Shown here in pieces: positions 44,314-52,144 of a stretch of 64,000 nucleotides of DNA. The notes below the pieces were generated by a model. It saw nothing but the letters and a program-made list of their open reading frames with translations. It did not search any database and was not told the DNA's origin. Within the stretch, counting starts at the first letter, position 1, and every line of letters starts with the position of its first letter. This DNA comes from Acidimicrobiaceae bacterium (GTDB lineage Bacteria; Actinomycetota; Acidimicrobiia; Acidimicrobiales; UBA8190), in assembly GCA_003151955.1 (NCBI GenBank), contig PLZB01000061.1, positions 23,560 to 87,559 on the forward strand, written 5' to 3'. The translations under genes were made by a program, and so were the position numbers.

Positions 44314-45060
44314 TCAGGCGGCAGCCAGGGTGCTCAGCGTTCCCACGAGAGGGACGGCAATCCAACCCTCTCGCATGGCGGACTGGCGATCATCGTCGGG
44401 GATCGGCTCCACAAGGTCCATGGCCACGGCCCTGGCCACCAACGCAGCAATCACGGCGTCGAGGGCGTCGTCGCTGGAGTGGCAGAGCGCTACACCGGGT
44501 TCGCTGATGCTCAACCAGTCCGAAGTCACCTCGAGGAATTGGCCCACCAGCTGACGCCGTGCCTCGGCGTTCTCCTTCCGCTTGTACTGCGTCGACGGGA
44601 GTCCCCATCGTCGGAGGGCTGCGGCCGGGTAGACCTCGACCACCACACCCGAGCCGTCCCGATCGATTTGGTGAGGCAGACGGGAGAATAGGGCGGCGGC
44701 GCGCATCGCTGGGAGGGCGATGTGGTCGGAGGAGACGGAGAGTGGGGCCGACGTCCCCAGCTTCTTCCAGATCCACAGATCAGTCCGGCGGAGACGGAAT
44801 GCCGTGGTGTCCGAGTGCGCGTAGTCGGAGGGCCACGATCCGTCCCGTGAGTGCTGCGCCACCGCGTCGGCGAAGGCGATCGGCCAGCCGAGGGGGACAT
44901 CGATGCCCAGCTTGTCGACCCTCGCCACGAGCCCGGCGATGAAGAGGTCGTTGACGCCGAGGGCGGCGTGCGTGACCGTCGCTCGTCCGTCAGCCCACTC
45001 GATGACACAGGCCGCGGTCCCGGCGTCCTGAGAGGACAGGTCGACACCGGCGGTGATCAC
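44314..45060 (-). CDS. DUF429 family protein (second copy)
   Basis: The 248-residue protein begins VITAGVDLSSQDAGTAACVI from a GTG at 45060. It carries GIDVPLGWPIAFADAVAQHS, FRLRRTDLWIWKK, VVEVYPAAALRRWGLP and a late SSDDALDAVIAALVARA, all typical of DUF429. The RNase-H-like fold suggests a nuclease or nucleotide-binding role, unproven. It differs strongly from the copy at 768-1496 and probably had a separate origin. Confidence 0.75.
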   Translation of the reverse strand: MITAGVDLSSQDAGTAACVIEWADGRATVTHAALGVNDLFIAGLVARVDKLGIDVPLGWPIAFADAVAQHSRDGSWPSDYAHSDTTAFRLRRTDLWIWKKLGTSAPLSVSSDHIALPAMRAAALFSRLPHQIDRDGSGVVVEVYPAAALRRWGLPSTQYKRKENAEARRQLVGQFLEVTSDWLSISEPGVALCHSSDDALDAVIAALVARAVAMDLVEPIPDDDRQSAMREGWIAVPLVGTLSTLAAA

Positions 45061-45131
45061 CCGGCGATGGTAGCGGGAGTCGATAGCCGGAAGCGCCGCC
45101 GGTGGCCGCCCGGGTGCGCGAGTCTCGACGG

Positions 45132-45773
45132 CTACAGCTCCCCGTAGCCGCAGTCCGTCCGAGCGGCGCGCGCCTTCTCTCCCATGCTGCTCGACATCCA
45201 AAGCGCAGTGTCAAGTAGTCGCAGTGTTGAAACGACTCCGGCGGGAGCCCCGGCCGGTCGCAGCGCTTCAACCCTCGACCGGGTCTTGTCATCGCGCAGG
45301 TACTCCCTGAAGGCCCGCCAGTATTGACCGTGCGGGCTTGGCGCCGCTCTCACCACCACCGAATCGACAATCGGCACGAGTCGCGGCCGTTTCCGGGCGA
45401 GGAGCTTGCCGGCGATGACCCAATCCACGTGGTCCAACTCCCGCAGGCGGTTCCAGACAACCTCCGCGGCATCGAGGTGTTCGTCGGTTGCATCCCAAAG
45501 GTCGACATCCGTCGGGACTGGCGAAAGGAGGTCTCCCCAGTTGACCGTTGGCTCTTCCGTGAGTGCCCGAACTGCAGGCGGGGTGAATCGGATATCGAGG
45601 AGTGTCACCGCAAGGAGATCAGCGTGGTCGAAGGCGATGGGTGGGTTGGGCTCGATCGAGTCGAAGAGCAAGCCGGCGAACGGTCCAGCACCGTTGAAGT
45701 ACCTGTCGACCAGGCACCCTGTCGACTTGTTCGAGACGATCGCCTCGATGTGATCACTCGGGTCGCTGGCCAT
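45132..45773 (-). CDS. DUF6308-like hypothetical protein
   Basis: The 213-residue protein starts MASDPSDHIEAIVSNKSTGC at an ATG with GGGGGAGG 5 bases upstream, which favours it over the upstream GTG and ATG. Conserved-looking blocks include FDHADLLAVTLLDIRFTPPA and VDWVIAGKLLARKRPRLVPI followed by VDSVV. I recall this pattern from DUF6308, whose function is unknown. It lies 71 bp upstream of the DUF429 gene on the same strand. Confidence 0.6.
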   Translation of the reverse strand: MASDPSDHIEAIVSNKSTGCLVDRYFNGAGPFAGLLFDSIEPNPPIAFDHADLLAVTLLDIRFTPPAVRALTEEPTVNWGDLLSPVPTDVDLWDATDEHLDAAEVVWNRLRELDHVDWVIAGKLLARKRPRLVPIVDSVVVRAAPSPHGQYWRAFREYLRDDKTRSRVEALRPAGAPAGVVSTLRLLDTALWMSSSMGEKARAARTDCGYGEL

Positions 45774-45965
45774 CGCATCCTCCCCCATGGCCACCCGTAG
45801 CGAGCGGTCCCGCGTTCAAGGGTACAGGGAGGATGTGTCGGCCGACCTCGCCTCGCCCGGGGTCGACCATTACACCCCCTGCATAGGGTGATCGTTGCGG
45901 GGCGGTGCAGGTTCGACCGCCCGGCGGATCGGCCCCGTTGGGGCCCCGGGTGGGGGGGAACTGTG

Positions 45966-46451
45966 ATGGGTGGACGGAGCTTTCACGTGGTCGACGTCGA
46001 GAACTGCTGCGGGACGGGCCTGCCGTCGGCTGCCGCCGTGGAGGCAATGTTCCTCGGCTACCGGAGCGTGGCAGCCGTCGGGCTGGCAGATCACGGGGTG
46101 GCGTCGGCGAGCCGGTCCGCCATCGGCCGGATTGTGTTCTCGCTGCTCCCCCAGCTCCGGTGGGTGCCTGGCGGGTCGGGGCCCGATGCTGCTGACCTGG
46201 CCCTGCTGGGCGCCGTCGACGAGGGCCACGTGGCCCGGCGGTACCAGCGGCTTGTGATCGCATCCGGGGACCACGCCTTCGCACCGCTGGCCGGGCGGAT
46301 GGCAGCCACCGGGATGGAAGTTGTCGTCGTCGCCCTCCGGGGAGGCCTCAACCGGGAGCTGGCGTCAGCGGCCACCCGCATCGCCTACCTCCCGGCGGCC
46401 GCGTCGGAGCCGGTGCTCCCGCCGCCGGTGCCCCTGCGCCGGGCCAGTTGA
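45966..46451 (+). CDS. NYN-domain (PIN-like) protein
   Basis: The 161-residue protein begins GRSFHVVDVENCCGTG, the first Asp of the NYN/PIN-like fold, followed by SGPDAADLALLGAVDEGHVA and LVIASGDHAFAPLAGRMAAT. These supply the acidic cluster of NYN ribonucleases. The ATG at 45966 is preferred over upstream in-frame codons. It may target structured RNA, but this is only family knowledge. Confidence 0.72.
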   Translation: MGGRSFHVVDVENCCGTGLPSAAAVEAMFLGYRSVAAVGLADHGVASASRSAIGRIVFSLLPQLRWVPGGSGPDAADLALLGAVDEGHVARRYQRLVIASGDHAFAPLAGRMAATGMEVVVVALRGGLNRELASAATRIAYLPAAASEPVLPPPVPLRRAS

Positions 46452-46491
46452 CGGCACCGGGCGAGCCGTTCACCAGGGCGGATCGAACTAC

Positions 46492-46514
46492 ACGGGTGTA
46501 ATCGACACACCCGT
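46492..46514. promoter_or_regulatory. Inverted repeat between NYN and ARPP-1 genes
   Basis: ACGGGTGT (46492-46499) and ACACCCGT (46507-46514) are perfect eight-base arms around a seven-base loop. It lies 41 bp after the NYN stop and 51 bp before the ARPP-1-like start. No T-run follows, so an operator is as likely as a terminator. Confidence 0.4.
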
Positions 46515-46565
46515 CCGCGACCCTGGAGACAGCCGGATGCCGGCAGAAGAAGAGGGGTAGGGAAG

Positions 46566-47498
46566 ATGCAGATGTTGGGGCTGGACGTGACGGTGGGGAA
46601 GAAGCAGGAGTTGGGTGGGCTGGCCGTGTTCCCGCTGTTCGCGGGGTCGGAACCGGGACCGGGGTATCTGTCGGGGCCGGACGGGTTGGAGACGGGGCTG
46701 GCGGAGGTCCTCGAGCTGGACCCGCCGTCGGTGCCGTCGCTGCAGGTCGTCAACCACGGGGGGATGCCGGTCCTGTTCATCGAGGGGGAGTGCCTCCTCG
46801 GGGGCGACCAGAACCGGACGCTCAACGTGTCGGTGCTGTGCGGGGCGGGCCAGACCACGGTGGTGCCGGTCTCCTGCGTCGAGGCCGGCCGGTGGGGGAT
46901 GAGCCGGTCGATGTCCCGGTCGCAGCACAACCTCCCGGGCAGTCTCCGGTCTGCCAAGACACGGTCGATCGTGTCCGACGCCGACATGGACGCCGACGGG
47001 GCGGAGACCGTTAGCCGTCGGAGCGACCAGGGGCTGGTGTGGCAGGAGGTCGCCCGGCAGACGGAGCGGTTCGCCGCCTCCTCCCCCACCCAGGCGCTGT
47101 CCGACGTCCAGGAGGAGGTCACTCCCCGGATCGAGAACATGGTCGCCGCATTGACGGTCGAACCGGGCCAGACCGGCGCCGCCTACGGCGTCGGGGGCCG
47201 GGTCGTCGGGCTCGACCTGTTCGACCGGCCCAAGACCCTCGAGCGGTACCTCCCGGGGCTGGTCGCCGGCTACGCCCTCGACGCCTTGGACCTTGAACCG
47301 GGGACCACGCCGTCAGAGGCGGTGGAGGCCTTCTTGGCCGAGCTGGCCGGGGCCGACCTGACGGAGCTGGCCGGGGTGGGCCTGGGGACGGAGCTGCGGT
47401 TCACGGCCCGGGACCTGGCCGGCATCGGGCTCGCCGTCGACGGCCACCTGGTCCATCTGGCTGCCTTCGCCGGCGCCGCCGACTCGGGAGCCTGGTGA
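46566..47498 (+). CDS. ARPP-1 domain (DUF6569-like) protein
   Basis: The 310-residue protein has the pattern I associate with ARPP-1: LAVFPLFAGSEPGPGYLSGP, then VVNHGGMPVLFIEGECLLGG and DQNRTLNVSVLCGAGQTTVV with PVSCVEAGRW, and a late YGVGGRVVGLDLFDRPKTLE. The domain was named for genomic association with ADP-ribosylglycohydrolases and rhodanese-phosphatases, suggesting an ADP-ribose/NAD-linked role. No catalytic mechanism is known to me. Its stop overlaps the DnaB-like gene start by four bases (GTGA). Confidence 0.75.
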   Translation: MQMLGLDVTVGKKQELGGLAVFPLFAGSEPGPGYLSGPDGLETGLAEVLELDPPSVPSLQVVNHGGMPVLFIEGECLLGGDQNRTLNVSVLCGAGQTTVVPVSCVEAGRWGMSRSMSRSQHNLPGSLRSAKTRSIVSDADMDADGAETVSRRSDQGLVWQEVARQTERFAASSPTQALSDVQEEVTPRIENMVAALTVEPGQTGAAYGVGGRVVGLDLFDRPKTLERYLPGLVAGYALDALDLEPGTTPSEAVEAFLAELAGADLTELAGVGLGTELRFTARDLAGIGLAVDGHLVHLAAFAGAADSGAW

Positions 47499-48526
47499 CA
47501 GGCCCCTCGACCACGCCGGAGGCGCCGACCGAGGCGGAGTCCGGTTCCGCCGGGCCCCCCGACTTCGATGTGCCGCTCCTGCTCGAGCGACTCGAGGCGG
47601 TCGTCGACACGTTGGAAGGCGCCCAAGGACCGGCGTCGCCGGGTAGCCGGAGCGTGCCGACTGGGATGGCCGACTTCGACCGGCTGGCGGGCGGCCTCGG
47701 TGGGGGCCGCCTCTATGTGGTGGCGGCGATGCCGGCTGCCGGCAAGACGGCTCTGGTGCTCGGTCTCGCCGGCCACGTCGCCCGTGTTGAAGAGGTCCCG
47801 GTGCTCTTCTTCTCGTTGGAGCTGTCCGGTCAGGATCTGGCCGGCCGGCTCCTGGTCCTCGAATCCGGGGTGCGGATGGGGCCGGTCGGCGCGATGGAGA
47901 TCGCCGAGGACGACTGGCCAGAGATCAGCGACGCTGTCGGCCGACTGGCCCAGGTCCCGCTCCACGTGGTCGACGAGCCGATGATGACGCCGGCCACGAT
48001 CGAGGCCATGGCGGCCCGGGCCGGGGACGGTGGTCGTTGCGTGGTTGTCATCGACTCGATCCGCCACCTGGCGGCCGCCCAGTCCAGCGCCGAGGGGACC
48101 CCGTCGGTAGGCGAGATCGCGGGCCTTCTCAGGTCGATGGCCCGTCGGCTCGACATCCCCGTGGTCATGACCCTGCCCCTGGAACCAAACGCCGAGGGTG
48201 GACCGCCGGTCGAGCTCGACCAGCTCGGCCCGATCGCCGCCGAGGCGGACGTCATCGTGCTCATCGAACGGACGGTCGGCACCGGCCCCTCCTCGCCAAG
48301 GACCCGCCGGGCGACGGTCACGATCCTGAAGAATCGGCAGGGATGGAGGGGACAGTTCCGGTTGGGCTTCAGCGAGGAGACCGGCGGCTTCACCACCTTC
48401 GGTCGTCGGGCGCCGTCCCGCCCGCGTGACCCACGGAGCGCCCGCAGGCGACCCGCCCGACCCGACCCGGGGGCGCCCCAGCTCCTGGTGGATGCTTCCG
48501 GCGGCACCGACGATGAGGAAGGGTGA
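47495..48526 (+). CDS. DnaB-like RecA-fold ATPase lacking the DnaB N-terminal domain
   Basis: The 343-residue protein has a DnaB-C-type core: TGMADFDRLAGGLGGGRLYV, Walker A AAMPAAGKTALVLGLA (~80), FFSLELSGQDLAGRLL, Walker B CVVVIDSIRHLAA, and TRRATVTILKNRQGWRGQFR near the end. The usual DnaB N-terminal helical domain is absent and replaced by a ~50-residue low-complexity start. It may load on DNA or act on another substrate with ARPP-1, to which it is translationally coupled. Confidence 0.75.
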   Translation: MTGPSTTPEAPTEAESGSAGPPDFDVPLLLERLEAVVDTLEGAQGPASPGSRSVPTGMADFDRLAGGLGGGRLYVVAAMPAAGKTALVLGLAGHVARVEEVPVLFFSLELSGQDLAGRLLVLESGVRMGPVGAMEIAEDDWPEISDAVGRLAQVPLHVVDEPMMTPATIEAMAARAGDGGRCVVVIDSIRHLAAAQSSAEGTPSVGEIAGLLRSMARRLDIPVVMTLPLEPNAEGGPPVELDQLGPIAAEADVIVLIERTVGTGPSSPRTRRATVTILKNRQGWRGQFRLGFSEETGGFTTFGRRAPSRPRDPRSARRRPARPDPGAPQLLVDASGGTDDEEG

Positions 48527-48556
48527 CAATGAACGGCGAGAAGGGGGGTTCGCCTG

Positions 48557-49240
48557 ATGGGAGCTCGTAGCGGTGATCTCGTTCGAGCGCGGACCTCTGA
48601 CCGGGCCGCCGAGGTCGTCGAGGGCATCCTCCACCTCCGCCTCGTCCCCATGCTCGGGTACGTGCAGGTCAACGTCGGGGGCCATTCTGTCGAGCCCGCC
48701 ACGGTCGAGGTGCTTGAATGCGGTGCGCTCGACCCCGACACACTCGACCGGGGAGACCCACTAATCCACGATCCGGGTTGGCGACCGGTCCACGACCTCG
48801 ACCGGGCGGTCGCCGAGGGCCTGGTGACACCCTCCCGCATTCGGCAGGGGGGCACGTGGGCAGACATGTTCGCCCGGCTCGACACAATGATCGCCCCCCT
48901 CATCAACAGCGGATGGGCCCGGTCCGATACCGACAACGAGGAGAGCGCCGAATACGGCGACAGCGTCTCCTGCGAGCTACGCCGGGAGGACACAGCCATC
49001 TGGGTCGAGTTGTACGAGGACGGGGGGATCGTGGTCTACCCGGTCTCCAACGAACCCGATCCTGACCCTGACGCCGACACCATCACCGAGCCGCTGTTCA
49101 TCTGCGACGAAGAGCGGGAGCTTCTCGCCCAGTTCGTCGCCGGCAACTGGGTGGACGAGCAATTCGCCACGGCTGAGCGGCCCAGGTTGGTCGTCGTCGA
49201 AGACCGAGAGAGCGAAGAGCGCCACGGGCGCGGAAAGTAG
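48557..49240 (+). CDS. Hypothetical acidic protein
   Basis: The 227-residue protein starts MGARSGDLVRARTSDRAAEV. It has an acidic middle (RSDTDNEESAEYGDSVSCEL, then DTAIWVELYEDGGIVVYPVS) and a Glu/Arg-rich end. No domain is recognised. It sits between the DnaB-like and Nudix-fusion genes with 30 bp and 6 bp gaps, so all are probably on one rightward transcript. AAGGGGGG lies before the ATG. Confidence 0.6.
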   Translation: MGARSGDLVRARTSDRAAEVVEGILHLRLVPMLGYVQVNVGGHSVEPATVEVLECGALDPDTLDRGDPLIHDPGWRPVHDLDRAVAEGLVTPSRIRQGGTWADMFARLDTMIAPLINSGWARSDTDNEESAEYGDSVSCELRREDTAIWVELYEDGGIVVYPVSNEPDPDPDADTITEPLFICDEERELLAQFVAGNWVDEQFATAERPRLVVVEDRESEERHGRGK

Positions 49241-49246
49241 GACTGC

Positions 49247-50131
49247 GTGTGGATCTTCACACCGATCGGGTTCTTCAGCGTGGTCGAGGCAGACGGGTTC
49301 CCCGGCGCGCCGGCAGGGAAGACCCTGATGGTCCGGGCACGGGACGGGGGCGACCTCGATCGGCTCCGGGAGGCCCACTTCCCCGAACTCGGGCCGAACG
49401 TCGAAATGCAGGGCCGGGACTACCCGGTCCGGGCCTTCACGACCCACGAGGACTTCGCTGAGTGCATGTCGAAGCTCGCCATGGCCATCGACTACGGGAA
49501 CTTCAAGAACGCCGTCTCGGCCCGACAGGGTCACGCCAGGGCGTCCGTCTACGGCAAGGTCTGGCAGGACTGCCTGAAGATCCAACCGGCTGCGCCGACC
49601 ACGATCACCGGATCCGCAGCTCCGAAGAGCCGGACTGCTGAGTATCGGAAGCGCGATCTGCACGCTGAAGGCGAGTGGCCCGCAGCGACCCACAGCGGGG
49701 ATCACCGATACGGGGGCGTGGTGTTCGACGGCCGTGGCCGGGTCCTCCTCCGAGAGCCCTCGGACCACTACGACGGCTATCACTGGACGTTCCCGAAGGG
49801 GAAGGCAAAGCACGGCGAACATCAAGTCGATGCTGCGCTGCGGGAGGTCCGGGAGGAGACCGGTCACGAACCGGAAATCATCGACCACGTCCGCGGCGTC
49901 TTCACGGGTGGAAACACTGGGTCGTCGAATTACTTCTACCTGATGCTGGATACGACCGGGCAGGTCGACCCCGCCGCGATGAAGACGGACAAGGAGACAA
50001 GCGCGTTGCAGTGGGCCGACCAGCACCTGGCCGGCGAGCTGATCTCGAAGTCGATGAACCTCGGCGGCCGGGATCGAGACCTTCGGACACTGGCCGCGGC
50101 GTTCAAGGCGTACGAGGCTCTCCGGCCGTGA
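49247..50131 (+). CDS. Fusion of a small DUF (WIFT...-type) domain with a Nudix hydrolase
   Basis: Residues 1-~112 of this 294-residue protein (MWIFTPIGFFSVVEADG; LMVRARDGGDLDRLREAHFP; LAMAIDYGNFKNAV) match a domain I know as a stand-alone ~115-residue hypothetical protein. Residues ~150-290 form a Nudix hydrolase: the Nudix box GX5EX7REUXEEXGU is complete at 185-207 (GKAKHGEHQVDAALREVREE continuing TGH). Nudix enzymes cleave nucleoside diphosphates linked to another moiety, such as ADP-ribose or NADH. The substrate here is unknown. The start is GTG. Confidence 0.82.
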   Translation: MWIFTPIGFFSVVEADGFPGAPAGKTLMVRARDGGDLDRLREAHFPELGPNVEMQGRDYPVRAFTTHEDFAECMSKLAMAIDYGNFKNAVSARQGHARASVYGKVWQDCLKIQPAAPTTITGSAAPKSRTAEYRKRDLHAEGEWPAATHSGDHRYGGVVFDGRGRVLLREPSDHYDGYHWTFPKGKAKHGEHQVDAALREVREETGHEPEIIDHVRGVFTGGNTGSSNYFYLMLDTTGQVDPAAMKTDKETSALQWADQHLAGELISKSMNLGGRDRDLRTLAAAFKAYEALRP

Positions 50132-50156
50132 CCGAATCCCTGCCCAGCAGACGAAC

Positions 50157-51251
50157 ATGGAGGGACCATTGCCCTCGGACGGTCCGATGAGCTACCCGGC
50201 CTGGAACGATCCCCTGCTGGCCGTGTCCCACGAACCGAGGCGGCGGGCCTTGTACCGGTTGCTCCAGAGCTGGTACCGGGAACACGTACTCGATGTTGCC
50301 CCCGGCGTTGATGGCAGCGGGAGGCCGATCGGGAGTCTCCTCGCTGCCGAGGCCGTGAGGGGGAACACTGACCTCAACTTCATCGATCCCGCGGTCGGGA
50401 CCTACGCGGCCGACCGCATTCCAGAGGTGGTCCGCGCCGCGGGTGCTCTCGACGAACACCGGCTCCGACACAACATGCTGTCGAGCCAGCCCCTCTGCTT
50501 CAACATCTTCGGCGTGCTCCGACCACAGCCGGCCCTACGGGATGTCCTGGCGGAGCTCTTCCGCCTCGATATCGACACCGTGGAGTCCGTCGAATGCGAG
50601 TGGGCGCCGGACAAGAAGGATCACCTCGGCGACCGAACCGCGTTTGACGCCTTCGCCGTCTACCGATCGAAGGCCGGCCAGCGTGGCTTCGTCGCCATCG
50701 AGACCAAGTACACCGAGCCGTTCAGCCCGAAGGCGTACGACCCGCCCATCTACACCGAGGTCACTGAACGGTGTGGGCTGTTCCGGGAGGGAGCCGCCGG
50801 CGCGCTCCGAGGTGGAATGACGAACCAGCTCTGGCGGATGTCGTTGCTCGCCGCCAGCGTGATCGAGAAGGGGGGCTTCGACTTGGGCTGCATCGCCGTC
50901 CTGGCCTTGGCGGACGACAGCAGGGCTGCCGCCGCGATCTCGGGCTTGCGGGAACAGCTCATCGACCCCGACCCGTTCCTCCACTCCGTTTCCTACGAGC
51001 AACTCGTCGAGGCTGCCGGTCGGCATCCTGAACTGTCGTCCTGGGCAAACGGCTTCAACCGTCGTTACCTGGACCTCTCGGTGCTGGAGCCCCAACGGGC
51101 CGAACCTCGAGCGGATCCCGTCACGGGCGGATCCGGCCGCCGTGCTCATCGAGGCGCCATACCTCGAGCGGATCAATCCCGGCCTCCACCGTCGGTTGGT
51201 CCGCCAGGCAGTCAGCGATCTGGTGGAACCGGGATCGGGCGGTCGGACTGA
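50157..51251 (+). CDS. PGN_0703-type putative restriction endonuclease (PD-(D/E)xK)
   Basis: The 364-residue protein carries LSSQPLCFNIFGVLRPQPAL, GDRTAFDAFAVYRSKAGQRG and FVAIETKYTEPFS, where Asp and ExK form a PD-(D/E)xK nuclease site. This is the pattern of the PGN_0703 family of putative endonucleases. The last ~45 residues are Arg/Pro/Gly-rich, do not resemble the domain, and overlap the convergent gene by 131 bp. The true stop may therefore have been lost. No methyltransferase is adjacent. The start could also be the ATG at 50187. Confidence 0.72.
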   Translation: MEGPLPSDGPMSYPAWNDPLLAVSHEPRRRALYRLLQSWYREHVLDVAPGVDGSGRPIGSLLAAEAVRGNTDLNFIDPAVGTYAADRIPEVVRAAGALDEHRLRHNMLSSQPLCFNIFGVLRPQPALRDVLAELFRLDIDTVESVECEWAPDKKDHLGDRTAFDAFAVYRSKAGQRGFVAIETKYTEPFSPKAYDPPIYTEVTERCGLFREGAAGALRGGMTNQLWRMSLLAASVIEKGGFDLGCIAVLALADDSRAAAAISGLREQLIDPDPFLHSVSYEQLVEAAGRHPELSSWANGFNRRYLDLSVLEPQRAEPRADPVTGGSGRRAHRGAIPRADQSRPPPSVGPPGSQRSGGTGIGRSD

Positions 51252-52113
51252 CCTCGCCTGCGCCGATGGCGACAACCGGCACCACGACCGGCAGAGCGGT
51301 GAACCGTGACGGACCGGCGCCAGAAAGGCCCAGCTCGATCCGCTGGCGAAGCATGCCGTCGAGGATCTCCCGGGCGTTCACGTGCTCACGGCACCACCGG
51401 GAGAAGAGCTCGGCGTAGAAGCGGACCTGTATCGGGGCGAGAGCGATCCCCGCCGGGGCGTCCGCCGGCTTGGCCTCGATGACAAGCAACCGGCCGCGGT
51501 CGTCGACGGCCAGGATGTCGAGTCCCGTTCCCAAGTTCCCCAACGGCCGGGCCGGGCCCGGCCACCAGCGGTCCATAGCGTCGGCCGCCGCCAGAGCCTT
51601 CACGATCCGGTCCCGGAACTCGGCGCAGATCGATTCCTTGTCACGGTCGAAGCCCACGACGGCTTCACGATCAACAACGCGGTAGCCGGATCCCGATCCC
51701 GAGCACAGCGCGGCGTGGACCACTCCCTCCCGGGCAATGTGTCGGGAATCGACCTTGAGGATCGCCCTGCGCAGGTAGTCGTCGACGGCGGCCCATTCCG
51801 CTTCCACCTCGGCGAGCGGCCGGGCCTTCGACCACGCCGGATCGAACCCTCCCGCCCTCCGGTGGGTGGCGTGGGCCCGCAGGCTGAAGCGCTCACCGGC
51901 CCCGACGACGACATCCAGGACGCTCGTCAATCCGACGTACAGGCTGGCCCAGGAGGGCGTCCGGCCAGGCAGAGCGCGGAGTTGGACGTCCAACGTGTGC
52001 CGGTCCAGGTTTCGGCGCTCGATCAGTGAGTGCATCGGTCGCCCAGGCTTCAACGCGTCGAGAAGAGCCGGCTGGACGCGGCGGTCGTAGTAGGTGGAAG
52101 GCTTGACCGTCAT
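51121..52113 (-). CDS. Hypothetical PD-(D/E)xK nuclease-like protein, downstream of macro-SIR2
   Basis: The 330-residue protein (MTVKPSTYYDRRVQPALLDA) has a mostly helical N-terminal half. A segment GTGLDILAVDDRGRLLVIEA-KPA provides Asp and ExK of a PD-(D/E)xK nuclease core, followed by IALAPIQVRFYAELFSRWCR. The family is not recognised by name. It begins 31 bp after the macro-SIR2 gene on the same strand, so the two form an operon. Its end overlaps the convergent PGN_0703-like gene. Confidence 0.65.
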   Translation of the reverse strand: MTVKPSTYYDRRVQPALLDALKPGRPMHSLIERRNLDRHTLDVQLRALPGRTPSWASLYVGLTSVLDVVVGAGERFSLRAHATHRRAGGFDPAWSKARPLAEVEAEWAAVDDYLRRAILKVDSRHIAREGVVHAALCSGSGSGYRVVDREAVVGFDRDKESICAEFRDRIVKALAAADAMDRWWPGPARPLGNLGTGLDILAVDDRGRLLVIEAKPADAPAGIALAPIQVRFYAELFSRWCREHVNAREILDGMLRQRIELGLSGAGPSRFTALPVVVPVVAIGAGEVSPTARSRFHQIADCLADQPTVEAGIDPLEVWRLDEHGGRIRP

Positions 52114-52144
52114 GGCTGAATGAGAAGCACCCGGGGAGAGCTCA

